Source: an uncultured Butyricicoccus sp. (GTDB taxonomy: Bacteria > Bacillota > Clostridia > Oscillospirales > Butyricicoccaceae). From it: a stretch of DNA of 14,201 bases. The notes beneath the pieces were generated by a model. That model searched no databases, was not told the DNA's origin, and was given only the letters and a program-made list of their open reading frames with translations. The stretch lies in NCBI GenBank assembly GCA_910584935.1, contig CAJUDU010000060.1:1-14201 (forward strand), read 5' to 3'. This document shows, piece by piece, positions 7,202-14,165 of the stretch. The translations under genes and the position numbers were made by a program. Numbering within the stretch: position 1 is the stretch's first letter; every line of letters begins with the position of its first letter.

Positions 7202-8245
7202 TTATCCTTCCTTTCTGGCTTTCGCCGTAAAACGGTAAGAGGCTTCCTGTGTCTTGTATTTGTCCACATCAATGCCATCCTGCTGCATACGGTCATGGTC
7301 ATATGTTGTACGGTAGGAAAGTGCTGTCACCCAGTCAAAAGCGCTGCCGTTGATGGTAACGGTTTTATCCCCTTCCCGAAACCGTTCAATCGCTGCCTGT
7401 TTGATAAGGTCTGTGACCACTTTGTATCGCTTTTCATCTTCGGATACCGCAGCTTTCACCTTGTCCAAATTGGCTTTTAAGGTTTCGGCTTCTTTTACCA
7501 GTGCAACAATATCTGTTTCTGGGGATAAGTTGTTATCCCGCAGTGCTTTCAGGATAGCGGCATCTGCCTTTTCGTCATAACCCGGGGAAATACCGCCCTC
7601 CACGTGGTCTTTCCACCATTTCTGTACCCGCTTGATGGTTTTATCCATATCCGGATACCGTTTTGACAGGTCAAATGGTCTGACAATGGTGTTTCCTGCG
7701 CTACACACATATGCGGCAGGGTTCTCATAATCCTTATCTTCCAGGAAAGAACAAACCATGATTACTTTATCCACACCAAGCAGATAAGCATAAAGCGCAG
7801 CTTGCAAAGCGTAATATTCCGGAATATCATCCACCCAATCTTCACTGCGTTTGGTGGTTTTCATTTCCAACACAGCACTGGGTTTGCCGTCTTTGTCTAC
7901 CAGCAGATAGTCCCACATCCCACCGAATATCGGTGTATCACGGAAGAAATCGCCCCATGTTTTCTGGAAATAATCCTCTCCATAAACATCCGTAGGTGTG
8001 ATAAGATTGGTCATAAAGTAGGATTTCTGCATAAACTCCGCCTGTTTGGGTTCGATGGTCTTGCCCGCGATAGTGTAAATCGTATCTTCAAACGGTTCCT
8101 CATATGTGCGGGTAATCGCACACCAGGCATTAAATGGGGTTGTCCATTGGTTCAGTCCCATAATTGCCGCAAACCGTGTACCTGTGATTTTCTTTGGGCG
8201 GCGGGGCGGAGTAATGCTGATGGTTTTGTTGTCATTCCATTTCAT
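7202..8245 (-). CDS. YqaJ/lambda-exonuclease family recombination nuclease
   Basis: 347 residues. This PD-(D/E)xK family of viral exonucleases resects double-stranded DNA ends to make single strands for annealing-based recombination. The N-terminus holds TGTRFAAIMGLN, the substrate-end motif of YqaJ proteins. Catalytic residues are visible as E65, D112 in GGMWDYLL, and E127-M-K129 in VLEMKTTK, with the helix YYALQAALYAYLLG (about 144-157) supplying the conserved Gln. A coiled, charged region follows from about 245 to 290. The start at ATG 8245 has AAAGGAG 7 bases upstream and overlaps the DUF3310 gene by 14 bases. It is the natural partner of the Erf-type annealing protein at 8469-9197. Confidence 0.88.
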   Translation of the reverse strand: MKWNDNKTISITPPRRPKKITGTRFAAIMGLNQWTTPFNAWCAITRTYEEPFEDTIYTIAGKTIEPKQAEFMQKSYFMTNLITPTDVYGEDYFQKTWGDFFRDTPIFGGMWDYLLVDKDGKPSAVLEMKTTKRSEDWVDDIPEYYALQAALYAYLLGVDKVIMVCSFLEDKDYENPAAYVCSAGNTIVRPFDLSKRYPDMDKTIKRVQKWWKDHVEGGISPGYDEKADAAILKALRDNNLSPETDIVALVKEAETLKANLDKVKAAVSEDEKRYKVVTDLIKQAAIERFREGDKTVTINGSAFDWVTALSYRTTYDHDRMQQDGIDVDKYKTQEASYRFTAKARKEG

Positions 8246-8465
8246 GGTGAATCTCCTTTTCCAGTTCGATTGCTTTATTCAAATACCAGACCGCTTTCTG
8301 GATATCCTCCATTCCGTTTTTCCGCTTATGGCGGTAAATGTACTTGAGCGCATTGCAAATGCAAAAGTTTTGGGTTGCCGCTGTGCCTTGGGTTTCCTGC
8401 ATCACGTCAATACATTCAAATTTTCCGGTTTCATAATGTGCCGGATGGTTTACCATATCAGCCAT
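8232..8465 (-). CDS. DUF3310 family protein (T7 gp1.7-like)
   Basis: 77 residues. The N-terminal VNHPAHYETGKFECIDVM and the middle ALKYIYRHKRKNG block are the hallmark of DUF3310, whose T7 member gp1.7 is a nucleotide kinase acting on dGMP and dTMP. The family is therefore placed in phage nucleotide supply, though most short members have not been tested. GGAGG lies about 10 bases before ATG 8465, inside the end of the Erf gene. The last 14 bases overlap the exonuclease gene, indicating coupling. It is complete for the short form of the family. Confidence 0.88.
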   Translation of the reverse strand: MADMVNHPAHYETGKFECIDVMQETQGTAATQNFCICNALKYIYRHKRKNGMEDIQKAVWYLNKAIELEKEIHHEME

Positions 8466-8468
8466 GAT

Positions 8469-9197
8469 TTATCCATCCTCCCCGCCATATGCCGCAATCA
8501 TTTCCCCGATATTTTGAATCAGCGTTTCACAGGCAGAACGAGTGATTTCAGTAAAACCTTTGGTTTTCATGCCAATTTGTTGAACGAAATCTTCTTGATT
8601 TTCATCCTTATCCAGTAGGGCTTTGCAGGCAGTTTTCAGGGCAGCAATTTGCAGTTCATCCGCAGCACCGTCCGTATTGGTCATTGTTTCCTTTGCAGTT
8701 TTGCGTTCGGCAGGAGTTGCAGGAGGCTTAGGCTTTTCCTTTGGTGCTTCTTCTGGATTATCATCCGGAGTATCCGCACCCAAATTCGCGTCAATATCAT
8801 CAGGTTCGGTGATATCCAATACCATCATCCAGAGATAACGCCGCAGGTATGTAATAGATGCCTCTAAAGCCTGCATCGGGTTGGTAACTTCCTTGCCTTT
8901 GCTGCTGATGATTGGCGGATTTTCACGATAGGGAATGCTGAATGTGATGCCCGGTTCTGCCGGGTCATCGGCATTGAGGATGGTCATGCTTGCAGTTTCG
9001 CCGCTGAAATCAGTAAAACTGGTTAGCCCCACATTGGCAAAAATCCGGATTGCTGTTGGTGCAATGTCCTCCAGTTCAAAATATTTGAACTCAAGGTGCA
9101 TATTCTTGCCGGATTTTGCAACCTTCTTGTTAAGAAAATGCAGGCGTGCCCTTGTCAGCTTTTGCATGACATTCATGTCCTTGTAAATGTTAGCCAT
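8469..9197 (-). CDS. Erf-type single-strand annealing protein
   Basis: 242 residues from ATG 9197. The conserved N-terminal domain runs from MANIYKDMNVMQKLTRARLH through the EFKYFELEDI block to the family signature MQALEASITYLRRYLWMMVL (about 108-127). This matches the ERF superfamily (P22 Erf), recombinases that anneal complementary single strands. A Pro/Glu/Lys-rich linker (about 140-175) leads to a helical C-terminal segment. An AGGAGG lies 9 bases upstream of ATG 9197 and 3 bases from ATG 9203; a longer GTG frame from 9224 would start upstream of this site. It pairs functionally with the YqaJ-type exonuclease downstream. Confidence 0.85.
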   Translation of the reverse strand: MANIYKDMNVMQKLTRARLHFLNKKVAKSGKNMHLEFKYFELEDIAPTAIRIFANVGLTSFTDFSGETASMTILNADDPAEPGITFSIPYRENPPIISSKGKEVTNPMQALEASITYLRRYLWMMVLDITEPDDIDANLGADTPDDNPEEAPKEKPKPPATPAERKTAKETMTNTDGAADELQIAALKTACKALLDKDENQEDFVQQIGMKTKGFTEITRSACETLIQNIGEMIAAYGGEDG

Positions 9198-9546
9198 TTT
9201 CATTGTCCTCCTTGTTTTTGGCACAATCTTTCAATTTCCCTGATGATATTGTCAGGATAATTTTTACATCAACTGTCACAGTGATGATATCGTCATAATC
9301 TTCACCTGTGAACGCATTATAGATTGCTGTTACTTTGGAATTACTTAGCAAATCGTATAACTCCTCATAATCAGCATCCAAACGTATGCCTTTTCCCAAT
9401 ATTCTGCCCTCTTTATGCTTATACTCCGTGCAATATGGCGAGTATGCCAGCCTACAATAATGCCTGTTCAGCGCACCATTTTCAATGCACAGGCATACAT
9501 CCTGTCTGCGGATAAGCGGCAAAATATGTTTTAAAAGAACATCCAT
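9190..9546 (-). CDS. Hypothetical phage protein
   Basis: 118 residues without a family I recognise. The N-terminal half looks beta-rich (VLLKHILPLIRRQDVCLCIE and onward) and contains several scattered cysteines that do not form a clear metal motif. The C-terminus ends in a charged Lys/Glu/Asn tail. The pattern of short strands around KVTAIYNAF and ITVTVDVKIIL is common in small phage proteins that follow the polymerase gene. The ATG at 9546 has TAGGAGG 6 bases upstream, 18 bases after the polymerase stop. The 3' end overlaps the start of the Erf gene by 8 bases and contains its ribosome binding site. Confidence 0.68.
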   Translation of the reverse strand: MDVLLKHILPLIRRQDVCLCIENGALNRHYCRLAYSPYCTEYKHKEGRILGKGIRLDADYEELYDLLSNSKVTAIYNAFTGEDYDDIITVTVDVKIILTISSGKLKDCAKNKEDNENG

Positions 9547-9564
9547 GATAATCCTCCTAATGAT

Positions 9565-11295
9565 TCATCCCAGTAACAATAGGGATTTTTTCTTGAGTGC
9601 GTTAATACGCCGGGTATTCTTCCGGGGTGGTTTGATACCTAAAAAGTCATTAATATGCTTTTTCGCTAACCGGATATACCATTTGCGGTCAATCGCATCT
9701 ATGGATAACTCATTGTTGTTATCAATCACGCAATGTGTTGGCAATCCTGCTATTTTCGCATCCTTGCCTGTTTGGGCATGGGTTTTATACAATGTACCCA
9801 TCATGCGGTCTGCTACAGCATAAACTCGGTTTACCCGCTGCATTGTGGCATAATTCCCATCGACTATTTGATAGCACCGGGAATACTTGCTGCTTGCCTT
9901 GGATATCAGTTGAAAATCCAAGATGTTTGTGCTAGCTGCAATTGTATCCTCTGGTGGTGTGCCATCCACAAAGAATTGCTTGATTGCTTTCGCAACAATT
10001 ACCGCATTGTTATTGATGTTAAATGCGCCTTGCGCCGGGATTCCCCGTACAAGCTGACCGCCTTTTACTTTCGGTTCGCTGCCATCTGTATTTAACTGGA
10101 TGATTTTGAGTGTTGGACATTCTCGCAGCAAGTGCATGGATAATTCCAGCAGTAATAATTGCCCTGTGATACACACTGACCGCCCCATTAAAGGGTCGTA
10201 TAAGTCGTTAAATGCCTGCCCGTCTTTACCATTCAGCATTGCGCCGTATGTTGTATTCAGCACCAGTTTTAATGCCTTATCTGTAACTTTATCGCCTGCC
10301 CTTTTTGCTCGTACCCGGTCTGCAAGGGTATCTGCGAAAATTTGCGGAGAAGGGATATTCCGGCTGCAATAACCGTATTCCTGCCCCGCTGATAATGGCT
10401 TCACCATTAAATTTGGATAGTAACTGGCAACATCTTTATTGCGGATAGACCGGGTTTCTGTGGCTTCTTCCACATAATGCAGGATTGCGCCGTGGATGCC
10501 GCCATAAGCTAATGTGCATGGGCAGTCACCTACCATCAGTTCCAATTTGCTGCTGAATATTTCATCGGCTGGAATACTTTCATCGTGCATCCGGTCAAAG
10601 AAATCAAACACTTCCTGTGGGATATACTCCCTTAACAGCTTATCTGGATACTGATAATCCCGTTCATCGGTTCTGGGTTTTGCAGGTTTCCGGGCTTGTA
10701 AATAAGTAGCGGTTAATTTTGCATTGGTCATGTACAGGGCTTTTCGGGCAGATAATCCCCGTGCTTTACCCAAAGTTACTTTGTTCCGCAGATAAGCTTC
10801 CCGCAGGTGCATCAGCTTTTCGGTTGCATCCACATCATATTTACAATAGTCAATTGTCTGATATAATTCCGCAATGGTAAGTGGACGGTCAATGTCAAAG
10901 GCAACCTCTGATTCCTCAATCGGGATACCCAAATGGGCTTCAATGGCTTTCAAAGATATGCCTGTCTGACAATCATCCATCAGGTCAAAGCTGTCAAAAT
11001 ATATCCTGTGCTCCTGTAACAATGGGATTTGCCAACCATTTAACCCTTCATGGATAATAAGGTCATTTACGTGTTTCACAACTTCGGGTTCATATCCCAC
11101 CATTACAGCTTTCAGAATATGGTTGTCATAGTGCTTGTTATTAAATCCTACCAATAAAGGATTGCATTCCATAAAGGCTAAAACAGCATCATTATCATTG
11201 TGAATAATGGTATATTCACCTGTTGTCACCTTTTTGAACACAAATAACCAGTCATAAGCGAAAACTTCACTATCAAAGATATATAAATCTTCCAT
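9565..11295 (-). CDS. Phage family B-type DNA polymerase with an apparent internal deletion
   Basis: 576 residues. This is the replicative polymerase of the operon, with a proofreading 3'-5' exonuclease domain: D8-x-E10, N52/D57, and Y150 with D154 and D156. The palm has motif A (KDVASYYP, D288) and motif B (K343 to G351, KLVLNTTYG). Motif C is LNTDG (401-405), with one of the usual two Asp. From there homologs I remember run about 50 residues, including a conserved Lys/Tyr block, before a KGG strand. Here KVKGGQLVRG follows after only three residues. The frame is open on both sides, and the C-terminal domain (NINNNAVIVAKAI to the basic tail) is normal. Activity is doubtful. ATG 11295 has GAGGTGA upstream. 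Confidence 0.85.
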   Translation of the reverse strand: MEDLYIFDSEVFAYDWLFVFKKVTTGEYTIIHNDNDAVLAFMECNPLLVGFNNKHYDNHILKAVMVGYEPEVVKHVNDLIIHEGLNGWQIPLLQEHRIYFDSFDLMDDCQTGISLKAIEAHLGIPIEESEVAFDIDRPLTIAELYQTIDYCKYDVDATEKLMHLREAYLRNKVTLGKARGLSARKALYMTNAKLTATYLQARKPAKPRTDERDYQYPDKLLREYIPQEVFDFFDRMHDESIPADEIFSSKLELMVGDCPCTLAYGGIHGAILHYVEEATETRSIRNKDVASYYPNLMVKPLSAGQEYGYCSRNIPSPQIFADTLADRVRAKRAGDKVTDKALKLVLNTTYGAMLNGKDGQAFNDLYDPLMGRSVCITGQLLLLELSMHLLRECPTLKIIQLNTDGSEPKVKGGQLVRGIPAQGAFNINNNAVIVAKAIKQFFVDGTPPEDTIAASTNILDFQLISKASSKYSRCYQIVDGNYATMQRVNRVYAVADRMMGTLYKTHAQTGKDAKIAGLPTHCVIDNNNELSIDAIDRKWYIRLAKKHINDFLGIKPPRKNTRRINALKKKSLLLLG

Positions 11296-11303
11296 GGTTC
11301 ACC

Positions 11304-12686
11304 TCACTCAATCAGTTTGCAGCCGCATTTGCGATAATGTGTACAACGCTGTTTGAATGCGTTTTCCAACGACCTGATATTATCCACATAATCATAAGCA
11401 ATCGGCTGCTGCTTTCCTGCAAACGTCCGGGCAATACGCCCGATACTTTGTACAATCACGGCATAATCTTTTTGTGGCGTAGTCAGATACAGCCTGTCCA
11501 GCCGGGGGATATCCAGCCCTTCTTTCGCCAGCGCGTATGTCGCGAACAGATACCTCAGTTTCCCTGTGCGCATATCCTCTATGGCTTGTTCCCGTTGGAC
11601 TTTGGCACGTTTGCTGGTCATTGCTCCTGTGATGATGGCTGCCTGTTGCTGTAACTCCATGGGCAATTTGCTTATCAGCAGTTTCAAATGGTCAATCCGT
11701 GCCGATAAAATCAGGTTGGAATGGTCTTGATTTTGCAACAAATCTGCACAGATAGCTTGGTTGTGCATAGGGTTTTGGGTGATGTAGTTTATCAGTTTTG
11801 CATAGTTTGTTGTGCCATCTGTATTGAGATATGCTGTACTGGGCTGCATCCCCGTGAATCTTGGCTGGATGTTTACCGTCATGATTTTGTCTGCCACATC
11901 CTCATCCGGCACTGTCCGCACGACTTTCCCCAGCAGAGAATATGTTGCGGCAATTAACCCATCTGACCGATGTGCTGTAGCGGATAAACCATATTTGTGC
12001 CTTGCCCGGAGTGTGTTTAACACTTTAGAAAATTGGGTTACAGCCGTTAGCGTGCCGCTTACCCTGTGACATTCATCCACGATAATACAGTCCCAGGTAT
12101 CCCGATATTGGGCTAAATCTATCCTGCACATGGTTTGAATCGTGGCAAAAGTGATTGTCTTACCAATATGTATTTGTCCTTCGGTGATAGTCCCCAGCAG
12201 GTCAGGGTTGATATATTGCGCCGCCCGGTCTTTGCTTTGGGTCAGCAGGTCTTTGGTATGGGTTAGCCAAAGGGTTTTCACACTCAGGGCATAAGCCAAC
12301 GCAATACCCATTTGTGTTTTGCCGCAACCTGCCGGGGCTTGTAGGATGCCATACTGTGCCTTTCGCATTGCCAGTACGGCTTGCCGCTGATAATCGTATA
12401 ACGGCACTTTAGCTTGATAATGAACGGGTTCGGGATGTGTAAAAGTGGTGGTAACCTCCCCTGATAACAGCGGTAAAATATCCCGCAGACAGCCGAATGG
12501 GATAACCAGGGTATCACCCTCTATGGTGTATAAAACCAGTTCTTTAAGTGTTTTCCCCAGCCATAATCCCATCCGGGCTTTCTTTGCGTATTCTGGATTG
12601 GGTAGTTTCAGATTGGTATTACACCAATCCCGTATTTCAGGAGATGGGTCAGTGATTCTTACCTGACTTCCGATTTCGGTAATCAT
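11304..12686 (-). CDS. SF2 DEAD/DEAH-type helicase
   Basis: 460 residues from ATG 12686. A helicase of superfamily 2 (SSL2/ComF-A-like layout), likely involved in recombination or fork restart. After an N-terminal domain of about 95 residues, the Q-like motif YDYQRQAV leads to Walker A (APAGCGKT, 117-124), Walker B DECH (204-207), motif III SAT (235-237) and motif VI QSIGRIAR (413-420) in the second RecA fold. The C-terminus ends in a small C-x-x-x-x-x-C-x-C stretch. All core motifs are present. The start overlaps the resolvase stop (ATGA) and has an AGAGGTG site upstream; a frame from 12704 would begin in front of it. Confidence 0.92.
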   Translation of the reverse strand: MITEIGSQVRITDPSPEIRDWCNTNLKLPNPEYAKKARMGLWLGKTLKELVLYTIEGDTLVIPFGCLRDILPLLSGEVTTTFTHPEPVHYQAKVPLYDYQRQAVLAMRKAQYGILQAPAGCGKTQMGIALAYALSVKTLWLTHTKDLLTQSKDRAAQYINPDLLGTITEGQIHIGKTITFATIQTMCRIDLAQYRDTWDCIIVDECHRVSGTLTAVTQFSKVLNTLRARHKYGLSATAHRSDGLIAATYSLLGKVVRTVPDEDVADKIMTVNIQPRFTGMQPSTAYLNTDGTTNYAKLINYITQNPMHNQAICADLLQNQDHSNLILSARIDHLKLLISKLPMELQQQAAIITGAMTSKRAKVQREQAIEDMRTGKLRYLFATYALAKEGLDIPRLDRLYLTTPQKDYAVIVQSIGRIARTFAGKQQPIAYDYVDNIRSLENAFKQRCTHYRKCGCKLIE

Positions 12687-13084
12687 CCATACACCTCTAA
12701 CCATTGCGGTAATGTTGGCAATGCAGACATATGAATTTCTTTCAAAATCCGCATACCCATGTCTTTGACATGAATGAATACTTCAAAGGGCAGCATATAG
12801 ATTTCTCCGGATGGCAATTTGATTGCGAAAAAACAAAACGTATTCCCACAATCCTGCCAAAGTGACATTGCAGTTTCCTGGTTACACTCAACCCGTGAAA
12901 GTGGGAAGTAGTTGCTGGAACACAATTTGCAGTCAATCAGATAGGCAACATTCTCTTTTACTGCTATGATATCCGCAGGCTGTCCTGCCTGATTTTGTGC
13001 CATATTATGCGCCCAAAAGCCGTTTTTCGCTAAGATTTCGCATAATTCCTGTTCAAAGCGGTTGCCTTGTGTTTTATTACTCAT
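12683..13084 (-). CDS. Hjc-like Holliday junction resolvase
   Basis: 133 residues from ATG 13084. It belongs to the PD-(D/E)xK nuclease fold of archaeal-type Hjc/VRR-like resolvases, which cut four-way DNA junctions. The catalytic set is E11 in NRFEQELCEIL, D38 in GQPADIIAV, and D51-C-K53 in LIDCKLC. The length is typical. The TTG/ATG cluster at 13090, 13087 and 13084 overlaps the stop of the HTH gene; AAGGTGG sits 6 bases before 13084, which favours this start. The end overlaps the helicase start by 4 bases. It probably resolves recombination or replication intermediates made by the exonuclease and Erf pair. Confidence 0.87.
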   Translation of the reverse strand: MSNKTQGNRFEQELCEILAKNGFWAHNMAQNQAGQPADIIAVKENVAYLIDCKLCSSNYFPLSRVECNQETAMSLWQDCGNTFCFFAIKLPSGEIYMLPFEVFIHVKDMGMRILKEIHMSALPTLPQWLEVYG

Positions 13085-13445
13085 CATCAACCACCTTCTG
13101 TGCTATCCAGCGGCGGATATCAATCCGGGAAAAGAACCGTGTCCCGCCCATGATGATATAAGGCACTCTGTCCTCTTTGAGTTCCTTTCGAAGGGTTTTA
13201 ATCCCAATACCTGTTTTCCGGGATAAGTCAGTTAGGGTTATGTACTGCACATCCCCAAAAACATCATCCAGCATCAGGTTTACATCCCGATATACATTTC
13301 TCATGTGTATCCTCCTCGATAAACATTCCACATATTGTTTCCCTGCTTCCCGCAGGGATGCCATGACTTCCTGCAAACCTGCTAGAAATTGTTCGGCTGC
13401 TTCCCTTAGAGGATCTAGGTTGCTTGAAATGGTTTCACTGTTCAA
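13077..13445 (-). CDS. Excisionase/MerR-type HTH protein with two possible starts
   Basis: 122 residues from a TTG start, or 75 residues from an in-frame ATG at 13304. The C-terminal half holds an HTH_17-like winged helix, from ITLTDLSRKTGIGIKTLRKE to GTRFFSRIDIRRWIAQK, typical of excisionases and small phage regulators that bind DNA. TTG 13445 has AAGGAGG 7 bases upstream; ATG 13304 has AGGAGG 6 bases upstream, encoded by the codons for Ser-Arg-Arg. The extra N-terminal 47 residues form a predicted helix with no family match. This is the first gene of the main operon and could control the operon and the divergent zinc-ribbon gene. Both starts look usable. Confidence 0.8.
   Translation of the reverse strand: MNSETISSNLDPLREAAEQFLAGLQEVMASLREAGKQYVECLSRRIHMRNVYRDVNLMLDDVFGDVQYITLTDLSRKTGIGIKTLRKELKEDRVPYIIMGGTRFFSRIDIRRWIAQKVVDDE
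13311..13316 (-). promoter_or_regulatory. Internal ribosome binding site within the HTH gene
   Basis: A perfect AGGAGG on the minus strand, 6 bases before the in-frame ATG at 13304. It is part of the codons AGG AGG of the longer protein. It supports a second, shorter product containing only the HTH domain. Confidence 0.6.
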
Positions 13446-13460
13446 GATATTTCCTCCTTA

Positions 13461-13489
13461 TTGAAACCTATGAATTTTTAACGTATAAT
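13461..13489 (+). promoter_or_regulatory. Sigma-A promoter of the zinc-ribbon gene
   Basis: TTGAAA (13461-13466) and TATAAT (13484-13489) are separated by 17 bases, a near-consensus vegetative promoter. Transcription should begin near 13496 and give a leader of about 36 bases. The -35 box lies beside the ribosome binding site of the divergent HTH gene. Confidence 0.8.
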
Positions 13490-13531
13490 TAATTCCATCC
13501 TGCGGTCTGTAGAGAACGAAGGTGAATTAAT
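13488..13531. repeat. Inverted repeat flanking the zinc-ribbon leader
   Basis: ATTAATTC (13488-13495) is repeated in inverted form as GAATTAAT (13524-13531), 28 bases apart. The left arm overlaps the -10 box and the right arm lies between the ribosome binding site and the start codon. It could be an operator for a dimeric protein, but the sequence is AT-rich and a chance match cannot be excluded. Confidence 0.35.
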
Positions 13532-13693
13532 ATGGAAAATGAAGTTAACAATACGTACCAGTCAGGCGAAACACCGCCAGAAGGGGTATATGCTTGTCAA
13601 AAGTGCGGGGAAGGCGCTTTGATTGTCCCTGAAATGGCTAAGAAACTGCCTAAGTGTCCCGTTTGTGGAGGGACTATTTGGTACAAAGTTTAA
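13532..13693 (+). CDS. Small zinc-ribbon protein
   Basis: 53 residues. The only plus-strand gene. The N-terminal YQSGETPPEGVYACQKCG block and the later CPVCGGTIWYKV give two CxxC pairs (C22/C25 and C42/C45), a zinc ribbon like that of short bacterial proteins of unknown function whose N-terminus reads Gly-Glu/Asp-x-x-Pro-x-x-Gly-x-Tyr. The ATG at 13532 has a GAAGGTGA site about 8 bases upstream, a consensus promoter and a terminator, so it is a complete transcription unit of its own. It may bind nucleic acid or a protein partner; nothing in the sequence decides. In lysogens such lone genes opposite the early operon are candidates for expression from the prophage. Confidence 0.8.
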   Translation: MENEVNNTYQSGETPPEGVYACQKCGEGALIVPEMAKKLPKCPVCGGTIWYKV

Positions 13694-13702
13694 CTTGGAG
13701 AG

Positions 13703-13729
13703 CGGCTGACTAATATCAGCCGTTTTCTT
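13703..13729 (+). terminator. Rho-independent terminator of the zinc-ribbon gene
   Basis: A 7-base-pair stem, CGGCTGA (13703-13709) with TCAGCCG (13716-13722), has a 6-base loop and is followed by TTTTCTTCC. It lies 9 bases after the stop codon. The opposite strand lacks a T tract, so minus-strand transcripts are probably not stopped here. Confidence 0.85.
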
Positions 13730-13736
13730 CCGTTTA

Positions 13737-13904
13737 CTAAACCTCCATCCTATGAAGTGAAAACCCGAACACATTAGCGACCTCACGCAACATATCAATT
13801 GCATCTTCATGGGTTTCGGCTGTTTTCAATTCAGCCATCGTGTGCTCATAGAGCTTTTTCAGCAGGTCAGCCTGCATCTCCCTAAGTGTCATGTTCTGTT
13901 CCAT
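13737..13904 (-). CDS. Small hypothetical protein
   Basis: 55 residues, apparently all helical, with the start MEQNMTLREMQADLLKKLYE and a charged middle rich in Glu, Lys and His. No family recognised. The ATG at 13904 has AAAGGAG 7 bases upstream, and the stop of the XRE-like frame lies 15 bases before it, so the two form a unit. Its transcript would continue antisense through the zinc-ribbon gene, since no terminator is visible on this strand. Confidence 0.65.
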   Translation of the reverse strand: MEQNMTLREMQADLLKKLYEHTMAELKTAETHEDAIDMLREVANVFGFSLHRMEV

Positions 13905-13919
13905 GGTGTTCTCCTTTCG

Positions 13920-14165
13920 TCATTGCTCAAACTCGCACCCTTTGAAATCGTGCCGAGTTGTCACTGTAGGTGTAATTTTCTCATCCATCCCGTTTTTGGG
14001 ACGATTGGCTAAAAAAATTGCTGCCTTTTCTTGCCCTGATTCAATGCCTAATACATCGCAAATTTTTTCGATTTGCTCTGTATCAAAGAAGCCGTTCCCA
14101 TTGATTTTCAGGTTCATAGTGTTTTTGGAGATACCGATAGCTTTTGCTAAGGCAATACCGCACAA
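13920..14165 (-). pseudogene. XRE/Cro-type HTH regulator lacking its first helix
   Basis: 81 residues are open from a TTG at 14165 that has no ribosome binding site. The sequence ALAKAIGISKNTMNLKINGN is the second and recognition helix pair of an XRE-type DNA-binding domain, followed by DTEQIEKICDVLGI, helices four and five. Relatives begin about 20 residues earlier. Here the same frame is closed by TGA at 14195-14193. In another frame an ATG at 14190 starts MSYF, hits TAG, and then reads ANLI, which resembles the missing N-terminal piece; so one stop and a frameshift may have broken the gene. The C-terminus (NRPKNGMDEKITP onward) looks complete. An alternative is that the real start lies beyond the window edge. 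Confidence 0.5.

Noticed and set aside
7802..8347. 181-residue open frame on the plus strand
   Set aside because: It is antisense to the exonuclease, whose catalytic motifs are clear on the other strand.
13703..13722. Bidirectional terminator
   Set aside because: The stem is symmetric but the minus-strand side is followed by CTCTCC rather than a T tract.
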